Shown one piece after another: positions 26,984 to 34,981 of a DNA stretch of 64,000 nt; position 1 is the first letter of the stretch; each line of letters begins with the position of its first letter. The position numbers were made by a program, and so were the translations under genes. The notes beneath the pieces are model-generated. The model was not told where the DNA came from. It made no database searches and saw nothing but the letters and a program-made list of their open reading frames with translations. Source of the stretch: Eubacteriales bacterium (GTDB lineage Bacteria > Bacillota > Clostridia > Lachnospirales > Lachnospiraceae); the NCBI GenBank assembly GCA_030524745.1, contig JAUNGC010000005.1, positions 62,001 through 126,000 of the forward strand. The letters are read 5' to 3'.

Positions 26984-29482
26984 ATGAATGAAAAGCTGTA
27001 TAGGATGATGAACTGGCCGGAAATCGAGGCGGTCATCTACTCGGAGGAGGACGATCCGCACAAAATTTTAGGACCGCATGAAGAAGGAAACGAGACGGTG
27101 GTGCAGGCTTTCTTCCCGGATGCGGTATCTGTTTTATTGCTGGCAAATAACGGCGGAGAATATTGGATGGAGATGGAAGACGAGGCGGGCTATTTTGCCG
27201 TACTGATTCCGGAAAGAGAACTGGGCGGATATCGTTACCGGATCACGTATGGAGACGGCGCGCAGGTGGAAACGGAAGATCCTTACCGGTTCGGACCGGT
27301 CATCACAGCGGAAGATACGGCGAAATTCAATGCCGGCATTCACTATGAAGCATACCGGATTCTGGGCGCCCATCTGATGACTATTGACGGCGTGGACGGC
27401 GTACATTTCGCGGTCTGGGCGCCCAATGCGATGCGCGTCAGCGTAGTGGGGGATTTCAACAACTGGGACGGCCGTATTCATCAGATGCGCAGACTTTGGG
27501 ACTCCGGGATTTTTGAACTGTTTATTCCGGGCGTGAAAGAGGGCGAAAACTATAAGTATGAACTGAAGGTGAAGGGCGGACTGACTTATTTAAAGGCGGA
27601 TCCCTATGCCTTCGGACAGCAGATGCGGCCGGAGACGGCTTCGGTTGTCCGCAGCATCGACGGGTTTGCATGGGAGGATGAAGACTGGATCGCTGCGCGC
27701 GAGAAAAAGGACTTTAAACAGGAGCCGGTCAGCGTTTATGAGATGTATCTGGGTTCTTTTGCAAAGCCGGACGACGGCAGGATCTATTATAATTACAGAG
27801 AACTTGCTCCTCTGGTGGTTTCCTATATTCGGGAAATGGGATATACCCATGTGGAACTGATGCCGGTGATGGAGCATCCCTTCGACGGCTCCTGGGGCTA
27901 TCAGGTGATCGGATATTACGCGCCCACGTCCAGGTATGGAACGCCGGAAGATTTCATGTATTTTGTCAATGAACTGCACAAGGCGGGAATCGGCGTGATT
28001 CTGGACTGGGTGCCCGCACACTTCCCGCGGGATACTTACGGCCTTTCCAATTTTGACGGAACCTGTCTGTATGAGCACAGGGATCCCCGGCAGGGTTCCC
28101 ATCCTCACTGGGGAACGCTGATCTACAATTACGGCCGTCCGGAAGTGCGCAACTATCTGATTGCCAATGCGCTTTACTGGATCGAGCAGTTCCACGCGGA
28201 CGGGATCCGTATGGACGCCGTGGCTTCCATGCTCTATCTGGACTACGGAAAGAACGACGGCGAATGGGTTGCCAATATGTACGGCGGTCATGAGAATCTG
28301 GAAGCGGTGGAATTTTTAAAACATGTGAACAGCATGATTGCAAAACGCGGAAGAGGGGCGCTGACCATTGCGGAAGAATCCACGGCATGGCCGAAGGTTA
28401 CGGGAGATCTGGACGACGACGGGCTTGGCTTTTCCATGAAGTGGAATATGGGATGGATGAACGATTTCCTGGGCTATATCCGCAACGATCCGTATTTCAG
28501 ATCCTATCATCACGGTGAAATCACTTTCTCCATGATCTACGCTTACAGCGAGCACTTCATGCTGGTGCTTTCTCATGACGAGGTGGTGCACGGCAAGGCT
28601 TCCATGCTTGGAAAGATGCCGGAAAATGAGGAAGAGAAGTTCGCAAATCTGAAAACGAGTTATGGTTATATGATGACTCATCCCGGAAAGAAGCTGTTAT
28701 TCATGGGCCAGGATATCGGAGAATACGATGAATGGAATGAAAACCGCAGCGTGGAATGGGAACTTCTGAAAGAAGACAAGCATAAGGGACTTCAGCAGTT
28801 TGTGAAGAAATTAAACGAACTGTACCGCGACTGCCCTGCGATGCATGAGAAGGATACGAGTTGGGAAGGCTTTGAATGGATTAACTGCATCGACGCCAAC
28901 GATTGTATTCTTACCTATCTTCGGAAGGACGGAAAAGAAGAAGATACGCTGATCGTGAGCGTGAATTTTGCAAATGTGGAACGCAAGGACTATTTTATCG
29001 GCGTGCCTTTTGAAGGAAAATATAAAGAAATACTGAATTCCGACGAAAAGAAGTTCGGCGGACAGGGACGCGTTAACAGAACTGTAAAGGAAGCGGTCGA
29101 AAAAGAGTGCGACGGCAGAGAACTCGCAATTAAAATTCATCAGGCGCCGCTTTCCGTCAGCATTTTCTCCTATACGCCCTATACGGAAGAAGAAAAACTC
29201 GCCATGAAGAAGGCGGAGGAAGAAAAAGCGAGGAAGAAAGCGGAAGCTGCCGCTGCGAAAAAGAAAGGTAAAAAGGCGGCCCCCGCAAAGAAAAAGACGC
29301 TGAAGGAAGAACTTACGGAAAAGGTGGAGCAGGCTGACGCCGTCATCTCTTCCGGGTTGGAAAAGGAAAAGCCGGTGAAGGTTTCCCGGAAAAAGAAAGC
29401 GGAGGCGCAGACAGAAGAAGAAAAGACTGTCAAAAAGAGCGATAAGCCCAAAAGCGCCGGGAAAGGAAAGAAGAAAGCATGA
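26984..29482 (+). CDS. glgB: 1,4-alpha-glucan branching enzyme, long form with Lys/Ala-rich C-terminal tail
   Basis: An 832-residue GH13 enzyme. It has an N1 module (residues 1-105), a CBM48 module (VHFAVWAPNAMRVSVVGDFNNW), the catalytic barrel with nucleophile D411 (DGIRMDAV), acid/base E464 (AEEST) and LSHDEVVHGK, and a beta domain. From about residue 735 it continues for some 98 residues rich in Lys, Ala and Glu (KKAEEEKARKK, AAPAKKKTLKEEL), unlike ordinary GlgB. The tail is reminiscent of histone H1-like tails. The ATG follows GGAGGG. It is the second glgB in this window and overlaps the start of the MscS gene. Confidence 0.93.
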   Translation: MNEKLYRMMNWPEIEAVIYSEEDDPHKILGPHEEGNETVVQAFFPDAVSVLLLANNGGEYWMEMEDEAGYFAVLIPERELGGYRYRITYGDGAQVETEDPYRFGPVITAEDTAKFNAGIHYEAYRILGAHLMTIDGVDGVHFAVWAPNAMRVSVVGDFNNWDGRIHQMRRLWDSGIFELFIPGVKEGENYKYELKVKGGLTYLKADPYAFGQQMRPETASVVRSIDGFAWEDEDWIAAREKKDFKQEPVSVYEMYLGSFAKPDDGRIYYNYRELAPLVVSYIREMGYTHVELMPVMEHPFDGSWGYQVIGYYAPTSRYGTPEDFMYFVNELHKAGIGVILDWVPAHFPRDTYGLSNFDGTCLYEHRDPRQGSHPHWGTLIYNYGRPEVRNYLIANALYWIEQFHADGIRMDAVASMLYLDYGKNDGEWVANMYGGHENLEAVEFLKHVNSMIAKRGRGALTIAEESTAWPKVTGDLDDDGLGFSMKWNMGWMNDFLGYIRNDPYFRSYHHGEITFSMIYAYSEHFMLVLSHDEVVHGKASMLGKMPENEEEKFANLKTSYGYMMTHPGKKLLFMGQDIGEYDEWNENRSVEWELLKEDKHKGLQQFVKKLNELYRDCPAMHEKDTSWEGFEWINCIDANDCILTYLRKDGKEEDTLIVSVNFANVERKDYFIGVPFEGKYKEILNSDEKKFGGQGRVNRTVKEAVEKECDGRELAIKIHQAPLSVSIFSYTPYTEEEKLAMKKAEEEKARKKAEAAAAKKKGKKAAPAKKKTLKEELTEKVEQADAVISSGLEKEKPVKVSRKKKAEAQTEEEKTVKKSDKPKSAGKGKKKA

Positions 29483-30369
29483 GGCAGATTTATTTTCTGC
29501 TTATGAGTAATATGCAGGATGCGGATGCGGTTGTGGCGGAAGTGGAAGAGAAAATCGGTTTTTTTGAACGTCATTTGAATGAATTGCCGGATATGCTTCT
29601 GGCTCTGGGCGTCCGGGTGGTGATGGCGATGGTTGTTTTCGCCATCGGCACCCGCGTGATCGCCTTCCTGCGAAAAATTGTGAAAAAGGCGCTGGCGAAA
29701 TCCAGCGCCTCTAAAGAAGCGGAGCAGTTTCTGGATTCTGCAATCAAAGCGCTTCTGTATGTGATCCTCATTTTCATGATTCTGCAACTCTTCGGCGTAC
29801 AGGCGGCGAGCATTGCAACCGTGATCGGCTCTGTCGGCGTGACGGTGGCGCTTGCCATACAGGGAAGTCTGACCAACTGCATCGGCGGCATTCTGATTCT
29901 GACCCTGAAGCCTTTTAAGGTTGGAGATTATATCGTCGAGGACACCTACAAAAACGAGGGCGTGGTGCGGGAAATCACGATTTTCTATACGAAGCTGTTT
30001 ACTTATGACAATAAGATGATTCTCGTGCCGAACGGCACGCTGGCCAACTGCAGTCTGACCAACGTGACGGACGCGACGGAAAGACGCGTGGATTTGACGG
30101 TGGGGATTTCCTATGACTCCGATATCAGGCAGGCCAGAAGCGTGGTAGAACGGCTGGCCGCACAGCATCCGCTGGTGTTAAAAGACCGGGACGTTTCCGT
30201 ATATGTGGATTCCCTGGGGGACAGTAGCGTCGTGCTGGGAATCCGCTTCTGGGCAAAGAAGGAAAATATCTGGAAGGCGAGATGCGAAATGCTGGAGAAC
30301 ATCAAGTACGCGTTTGACGAGGAAGGAATCCGGATTCCGTTCAATCAGTTGGATGTACATCTCATGTAA
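29479..30369 (+). CDS. Small-conductance mechanosensitive channel, MscS family
   Basis: A 296-residue channel. Three membrane helices (about residues 34-62, 88-112 and 115-140) are followed by the pore-lining Gly/Ala helix (VGVTVALAIQGSLTNCIGGILI) and the soluble MscS domain with KVGDYIVEDTYKNEGVVREI and the FIPN-type phrase LVPNGTLANCSLTN. It releases solutes on hypo-osmotic shock. The ATG overlaps the glgB stop (ATGA), so the two are probably co-translated; an internal ATG at 29503 is an alternative start. Confidence 0.93.
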   Translation: MRQIYFLLMSNMQDADAVVAEVEEKIGFFERHLNELPDMLLALGVRVVMAMVVFAIGTRVIAFLRKIVKKALAKSSASKEAEQFLDSAIKALLYVILIFMILQLFGVQAASIATVIGSVGVTVALAIQGSLTNCIGGILILTLKPFKVGDYIVEDTYKNEGVVREITIFYTKLFTYDNKMILVPNGTLANCSLTNVTDATERRVDLTVGISYDSDIRQARSVVERLAAQHPLVLKDRDVSVYVDSLGDSSVVLGIRFWAKKENIWKARCEMLENIKYAFDEEGIRIPFNQLDVHLM

Positions 30370-30430
30370 CAGTTTGGCCCAGAACTTTTATCATCTCATG
30401 GACTCGGAATGAAAAAATATCAAAAAGGGC

Positions 30431-30459
30431 TTGCAAAATGCAGCGCCAGCGTATATAAT
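30431..30459 (+). promoter_or_regulatory. Promoter of tRNA-Thr gene
   Basis: TTGCAA (30431-30436), 17 bases, TATAAT (30454-30459), 17 bases before the first tRNA base. Confidence 0.75.
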
Positions 30460-30476
30460 ATCGAGTGTTGAGATTT

Positions 30477-30549
30477 GCTGGAATAGCGCAGTCGGTAGCG
30501 CAACTGATTCGTAATCAGTAGGTCGAGGGTTCGAGTCCCTTTTCCAGCT
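30477..30549 (+). tRNA. tRNA-Thr (anticodon CGU)
   Basis: Acceptor arms GCTGGAA and TTCCAGC pair fully. The D arm is GCGC-AGTCGGTA-GCGC. The anticodon stem ACTGA/TCAGT encloses the loop TTCGTAA with anticodon CGT. The T arm is GAGGG-TTCGAGT-CCCTT. The 73-base gene does not encode CCA. It has its own promoter and terminator, so it is a single-gene unit. Confidence 0.96.
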
Positions 30550-30551
30550 TG

Positions 30552-30606
30552 AAAAAAGAGTTGCTGTAAATCAGTGTTTTTACTGGTTTGCAGCAACTCT
30601 TTTTTG
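30552..30606 (+). terminator. Terminator after tRNA-Thr
   Basis: AAAAAAGAGTTGCTG pairs with CAGCAACTCTTTTTT over 15 bases; an inner CAGT/ACTG stem caps the loop. It has T-runs for either strand. Confidence 0.9.
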
Positions 30607-30638
30607 CTATTTATACCGGCGGGAAGCATATTTTATGG

Positions 30639-31538
30639 CTAAGAGTAATTGGTAATTTTTCCGGCGAACAATTGCCGGTATTCTGTTGGGGTCATGGAAC
30701 GGCAATTCACATAAGCTCTTTCAAAGGAATGATAGCTGGCAAAGCCAAGTCTGGCAGAGATCTCAGATACGGGAATCGTTGAATTTACAAGCAGAAAATC
30801 AGCTTTTGTCATTTTCTGATCTGTGATGTACTGCTTCAGGGTCATGCCGGAAAAACGCTTGAAAAGCTTGGAGAGGTATTTTTCATTGTAATTGAATTGT
30901 CTGGCGATGTCGGATATTTTCAGCGGCTTATGCATTTCATGACTGATATAACCCGAAATATCATTGAACAACTGCCTGGGACCGTTATTGTTTCCGGAAG
31001 ACTCGTTTTGATAAGAAATCCTGTGTTGATTGGCAATTTCACATAGGATCAATGTGGAAAGCAAGTCGGTATAGCAATTTTCATAACCGGACAGAATACT
31101 GTCCTGAAGGCGTACCATCAGCAGCAATGCCTTTTCGGGAACGGCAAGTTTATTGTGTACCGGTATGAGGATGTTATCCCGGCCGTCATTGATATAGTCC
31201 TGACTCAGGCTGCTTCTTGGAGATACATCCCGACAGTTGAAATGCATCCAGTAAAAGCTGCAGTTTGACTTCTGGAACCCTTTTCGGATTTTATCCATTT
31301 TTGTATTGCCGGTATTTTTTAACGGAGGAGCAAGCAAAAGATATTCGCCCTCGCCGACGGTATATTTTTCATCCTGATATTTGATGTAAAGTTTATTTCT
31401 CGTAACAATGATTAGTTCAAAGTCTTCCAGTCTGGAAGCGGGGTGCGTCCAGTTTTCGTCAAGAGATTCAAATTTTCCGGCGCGGCTGAAGGATACCGGA
31501 GTGGAAATATGAATGGAATAGGCCAATATTTGTCTCAT
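30639..31538 (-). CDS. AraC-family transcriptional regulator of the glycan locus
   Basis: A 299-residue regulator. Residues 1-150 form a cupin-like sugar-sensing domain (EGEYLLLAPPLKNTGNT, FYWMHFNC). Residues 195-295 hold the paired AraC helix-turn-helix (LKISDIARQFNYNEKYLSKLFKRFSGMTLKQYI, then ISARLGFASYHSFERAYVNCRSMTPTEYR-like). It is divergent from the sugar ABC transporter and two glycosidases, which it probably activates. Upstream on its strand is an extended -10 TGC-TATAAT (31701-31709). Confidence 0.9.
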   Translation of the reverse strand: MRQILAYSIHISTPVSFSRAGKFESLDENWTHPASRLEDFELIIVTRNKLYIKYQDEKYTVGEGEYLLLAPPLKNTGNTKMDKIRKGFQKSNCSFYWMHFNCRDVSPRSSLSQDYINDGRDNILIPVHNKLAVPEKALLLMVRLQDSILSGYENCYTDLLSTLILCEIANQHRISYQNESSGNNNGPRQLFNDISGYISHEMHKPLKISDIARQFNYNEKYLSKLFKRFSGMTLKQYITDQKMTKADFLLVNSTIPVSEISARLGFASYHSFERAYVNCRSMTPTEYRQLFAGKITNYS

Positions 31539-31700
31539 AATAAGATTCCTTTTTGGAATAAAAAATTCCTTTTCGTCATAAAAAAACCTTCAGATTTATT
31601 ATTTTTTACCATAAAATTGGAATAAAACGATAAAAAATAGCACTTTTTTCACATAATTGAAATGTTACTTTTTTGATTAATGTATCCTTTTACTTAATAG

Positions 31701-31787
31701 ATTATAGCATATGAAAATGCTAAAATAAACAAAAATGAATCAGGAATACATGAATTTGTAGACATATTTTATATATTTGTGATTCAT
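31701..31787. promoter_or_regulatory. Divergent control region of the glycan locus
   Basis: On the minus strand an extended -10 TGCTATAAT lies at 31701-31709 for the AraC gene; its -35 is poor. ATGAATCA (31735-31742) and TGATTCAT (31780-31787) form an inverted pair 37 bases apart, with a further TGAAT in between. They are candidate AraC-type sites. No clear sigma-A boxes were found for the plus-strand operon, as expected for an activator-dependent promoter. The rest of the 290-base gap is AT-rich with no gene. Confidence 0.5.
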
Positions 31788-31828
31788 GTTTGGGACATTT
31801 GTATTTTCTATCCAAGGAGGAAAACGGT

Positions 31829-33103
31829 ATGAAGAAAAGAGTTTTGGCACTGTTGACGGCGGCTGTGGCAGCCGGACTGACAGCCTGTTCCGGAGCCGGG
31901 CAGGCGGTGGAAGAGAAGGAAATCAGCGAAGAAACGGTTTCTGCCGGAGACGATGCAGTTTCCGGTGAAAAGACGGTCCTTAACTTTTACGAGCATGCGG
32001 ATAATGAAGCGATCGCAAAGATGCAGGTTGAGGCATATAACGCTATGCAGTCTGATGTGGAGGTCAGATTATCTATCATTGCCAATGACGATTACGACGA
32101 TAAGATCAAAATTATGTTATCAGGCGGGGCGGATATCGATGTGTTCTGGATCCGCAGCGGCGATCAGGCAAGACAAATGGCAGGCGGCGGCGCGGTTCTG
32201 GCATTGGATGAGCTGATGGAAAAAAATGGAGTGGATTATACGGATTATGGAGATATGGGAGAGCAGTTCTTTTATGACGGACAAACATACGGCCTGCCTG
32301 CCAATCAGACCTGCTGGCTTCTTTTCTATAACAAAACACTGTTTGACGAAGCGGGTCTGGAATATCCGACTGATCTGACATGGGATGCGTATGCGCAGCT
32401 TTGCAAGGAACTGACAACAGACGAAACGCAGGGCGGTCTTCTCGTGAACTGGATCATGAATATCGGATCTGTTGCGGCGGGAGAATATCTGACGGACAGG
32501 GAACTCGAACGGACAAAGGAGTATGTGCAGTTTCTGAATCGTGTATATAATGAGGACCAATCGAATATGAGCCTGGAAGAAATGTCGGGTTCCTTCGATG
32601 TGAATTCCGTTTTTGCAGAGGGAAATACTTATATGATGATAAACGGGGACTGGACTTTCCAGCTTTTCCCGGACTATGCCCCGGGATTTGAATGGGCTGC
32701 GGCGCCGCTTCCGCATTTTGAAGATGTTCCGGTGGGATCGTCCATTGGCACGGCGCCCGCGTATGGCATCAATGCGAAGTCTGAGAAGACGGAAGCGGCA
32801 TTTGATTTTATCAGATTCTGCAACTATTCTGACGAGGGAGCGGTTATTTATGCGAAGAACGCATCGGTGCCCTGTTACCCCAGCGAAGAGGCGTTGGAGG
32901 TTTATAGACAGAGCGTAACGATACCCGGGACGGAATATGTGTTTTCTGCAAGCGTGCGCGGACAGGACGGAGTGGAAGAAAATTATAGTGAGATTAAACA
33001 GGCATATGTGGAGGAAATAACAGAATATCTGATCGGCAACTGTGAGATCGATACAGCGTTCGGGAATTATAAACAGCGCCGGAATGAAATTTCTGCCAAG
33101 TAG
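31829..33103 (+). CDS. Sugar ABC transporter, substrate-binding lipoprotein
   Basis: A 424-residue extracellular binding protein (SBP family 1). The signal peptide ends in the lipobox L-T-A-C with the lipidated Cys at residue 20. The mature protein has NFYEHADNEAIAKMQVEAYN, VFWIRSGDQARQMA and YGLPANQTCWLLFYNKTLFDEAGL, typical of oligosaccharide binders. The ATG follows AAGGAGG. It is the first gene of the transport and glycosidase operon. The two enzymes downstream suggest a plant or host glycan with mannose and arabinofuranose, but the ligand is inferred. Confidence 0.92.
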   Translation: MKKRVLALLTAAVAAGLTACSGAGQAVEEKEISEETVSAGDDAVSGEKTVLNFYEHADNEAIAKMQVEAYNAMQSDVEVRLSIIANDDYDDKIKIMLSGGADIDVFWIRSGDQARQMAGGGAVLALDELMEKNGVDYTDYGDMGEQFFYDGQTYGLPANQTCWLLFYNKTLFDEAGLEYPTDLTWDAYAQLCKELTTDETQGGLLVNWIMNIGSVAAGEYLTDRELERTKEYVQFLNRVYNEDQSNMSLEEMSGSFDVNSVFAEGNTYMMINGDWTFQLFPDYAPGFEWAAAPLPHFEDVPVGSSIGTAPAYGINAKSEKTEAAFDFIRFCNYSDEGAVIYAKNASVPCYPSEEALEVYRQSVTIPGTEYVFSASVRGQDGVEENYSEIKQAYVEEITEYLIGNCEIDTAFGNYKQRRNEISAK

Positions 33104-33188
33104 CCATTGCCATATGCAGATATCCGATGTTTCCGGGCAGGGACATCGGATATCTTTCTGCTTTTGGAACGGAAAGAGGATTGCGTAT

Positions 33189-34082
33189 ATGAACAAAAGG
33201 AAAATGAGTAAACTGAATCGAAAGGAATGGCTGGCAGGCATTTTGTTTTTGCTTCCGAATCTGGCCGGTTTTCTGGTTTTCACGGCGTTTCCCGTCATTA
33301 TGGGATTTTATATCAGTCTGACCGATTATACGGGATTTGGAGATATGAATTTTGTCGGTCTGTCGAATTATGCCAGGATGTTTTCCGACAGCAGTTTTCG
33401 GATTGCGCTGCAAAATAATTTGTTTTACACATTGACATGCGTGCCGCTTACGCTTTTGTGTTCTTTGCTTTTAGCGTTAATGCTCAACAGAAAACTTTAT
33501 GGCGGACATATATTTCAGACGCTGTACTTTTTTCCGAATCTGACGTCCATGGTGGCGATCGGCTGCGTGTGGCTGCAGTTGTTTGAAAGCAAGAATGGAC
33601 CGGTTAATCAGATGCTGAGAAATATCGGAATTTCCGATCCGCCAAAATGGTTTTGGGGGACTTCAACGGCGCTTTTGACGATTGTGATTGTCGTCGTCTG
33701 GAAACAGGCGGGCTACTATATGATTATGTTTCTGGGAGGTTTGAAAAATATCAATCCCGAACTGTATGAAGCCGCCAAAATAGACGGAGCAGGAGCGTGG
33801 GGAGCCTTCCGGCATATTACATGGCCGATGTTGTCGCCGACCACTTTTATGGTGACGATTCTGACCTTTATCGCTTCCTTTCAGGTGTTCGATATCATTA
33901 ATGTCACTACAGAAGGCGGCCCCGGCCGTTCCACACAGGTGCTGGTCATGCGCATCTATCAGGAGGCCTTTAAATACGGCCGCATGGGATATGGTTCGGC
34001 AATTGGATACTTTCTGTTTCTGATCATCTTTATCATCACGGCGATTCAATGGTACGGACAAAGAAAATGGGTTGTGGAATAA
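33189..34082 (+). CDS. Sugar ABC transporter permease (MalF/UgpA type)
   Basis: A 297-residue membrane protein with six hydrophobic segments. The N-terminal AGILFLLPNLAGFLVFTAFPVI and the EAA loop YEAAKIDGAGAWGAFRHITWPML are typical of the first permease of sugar CUT1 transporters. AGAGG precedes the ATG. A frame open upstream overlaps the binding-protein gene and is not used. Confidence 0.93.
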   Translation: MNKRKMSKLNRKEWLAGILFLLPNLAGFLVFTAFPVIMGFYISLTDYTGFGDMNFVGLSNYARMFSDSSFRIALQNNLFYTLTCVPLTLLCSLLLALMLNRKLYGGHIFQTLYFFPNLTSMVAIGCVWLQLFESKNGPVNQMLRNIGISDPPKWFWGTSTALLTIVIVVVWKQAGYYMIMFLGGLKNINPELYEAAKIDGAGAWGAFRHITWPMLSPTTFMVTILTFIASFQVFDIINVTTEGGPGRSTQVLVMRIYQEAFKYGRMGYGSAIGYFLFLIIFIITAIQWYGQRKWVVE

Positions 34083-34095
34083 AGGAGAGTGGGAC

Positions 34096-34929
34096 ATGAA
34101 AAATAAGAGAAGAAGGATGATAAATAATATTATCATGTTTATCATAGCTGTATTGGTGACGGTCGTTATGGTTGTTCCGTTTTTATGGATGCTTGGCGCT
34201 TCTTTTAAGCTGAGGAGTGAGATCTTTACAGTGCCGATTCAGTGGATTCCAAAGACCTTTCATCTGGATAATTATTATGAGGTCCTGCATGAGATCAACT
34301 TTCCGGTTTACTTTTGGAATACGGCCAAAATTACAATCAGCATTACGCTGCTGCAGGTGCTCACCTGTTCCATGGCGGCTTATGCGTTCTCCAAGCTGAA
34401 ATGGCCCGGAAGGGATCTGGTATTTTTGCTGTATCTGGGAACCATGATGATTCCGTGGCATGCAATTATGATCCCACAGTTTATCATCATACAGCGGCTC
34501 GGGTTATACGATAATCATCTTTCACTGATATTGACCGGGGCATTCAGCGTTTTTGGAGTATTTGTTCTGCGACAGAATATGGTGAGTATTCCGGACAGCA
34601 TATGCGAGGCGGCGAAAATAGATGGCTGCAGTCCGTTTGGCATCTATGCGAGAATCATCCTTCCGTTGACCAAAAACGGTATTCTTACGTTAGTTGTGCT
34701 GACCTTCAATACGGTATGGAATGATTACATGGGACCGATGATATATCTGGACAGCGATGCAAAGCGGACGATTCAATTGGGACTGGCTACCTTTAAGCGC
34801 CAGTATGACGCTAATTACGGAGCGATCATGGCGGGAACCGTCATATCGCTCATTCCGGTCGTTGTGATCTATATGATTGCACAAAGATATATTGTCGACG
34901 GCATCGCCTATTCCGGGGTGAAAGGATGA
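34096..34929 (+). CDS. Sugar ABC transporter permease (MalG/UgpE type)
   Basis: A 277-residue partner permease with six segments. The EAA loop is CEAAKIDGCSPFGIYARIILPL, and the C-terminus IVDGIAYSGVKG is the usual end of MalG-like proteins. AAAGGAGAG precedes the ATG. It starts 13 bases after the first permease. No ATPase is encoded in the operon; as usual for CUT1 systems, a shared MsmX-like ATPase elsewhere probably serves it. Confidence 0.93.
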   Translation: MKNKRRRMINNIIMFIIAVLVTVVMVVPFLWMLGASFKLRSEIFTVPIQWIPKTFHLDNYYEVLHEINFPVYFWNTAKITISITLLQVLTCSMAAYAFSKLKWPGRDLVFLLYLGTMMIPWHAIMIPQFIIIQRLGLYDNHLSLILTGAFSVFGVFVLRQNMVSIPDSICEAAKIDGCSPFGIYARIILPLTKNGILTLVVLTFNTVWNDYMGPMIYLDSDAKRTIQLGLATFKRQYDANYGAIMAGTVISLIPVVVIYMIAQRYIVDGIAYSGVKG

Positions 34930-34981
34930 AACTCGGACAGAAACGGGAAGCCTTATAACTGATTTTAGAAAGGGGACTGAA

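Noticed and set aside
30639-30700. tRNA-Thr 3' end as attachment site of an element
   Set aside because: No integrase or repeat of the tRNA end lies nearby; the element at 58.4 kb is far away.
32120-33298. 392-codon minus-strand ORF opposite the sugar binding protein
   Set aside because: A shadow of the binding-protein gene with no family pattern and low-complexity basic composition.
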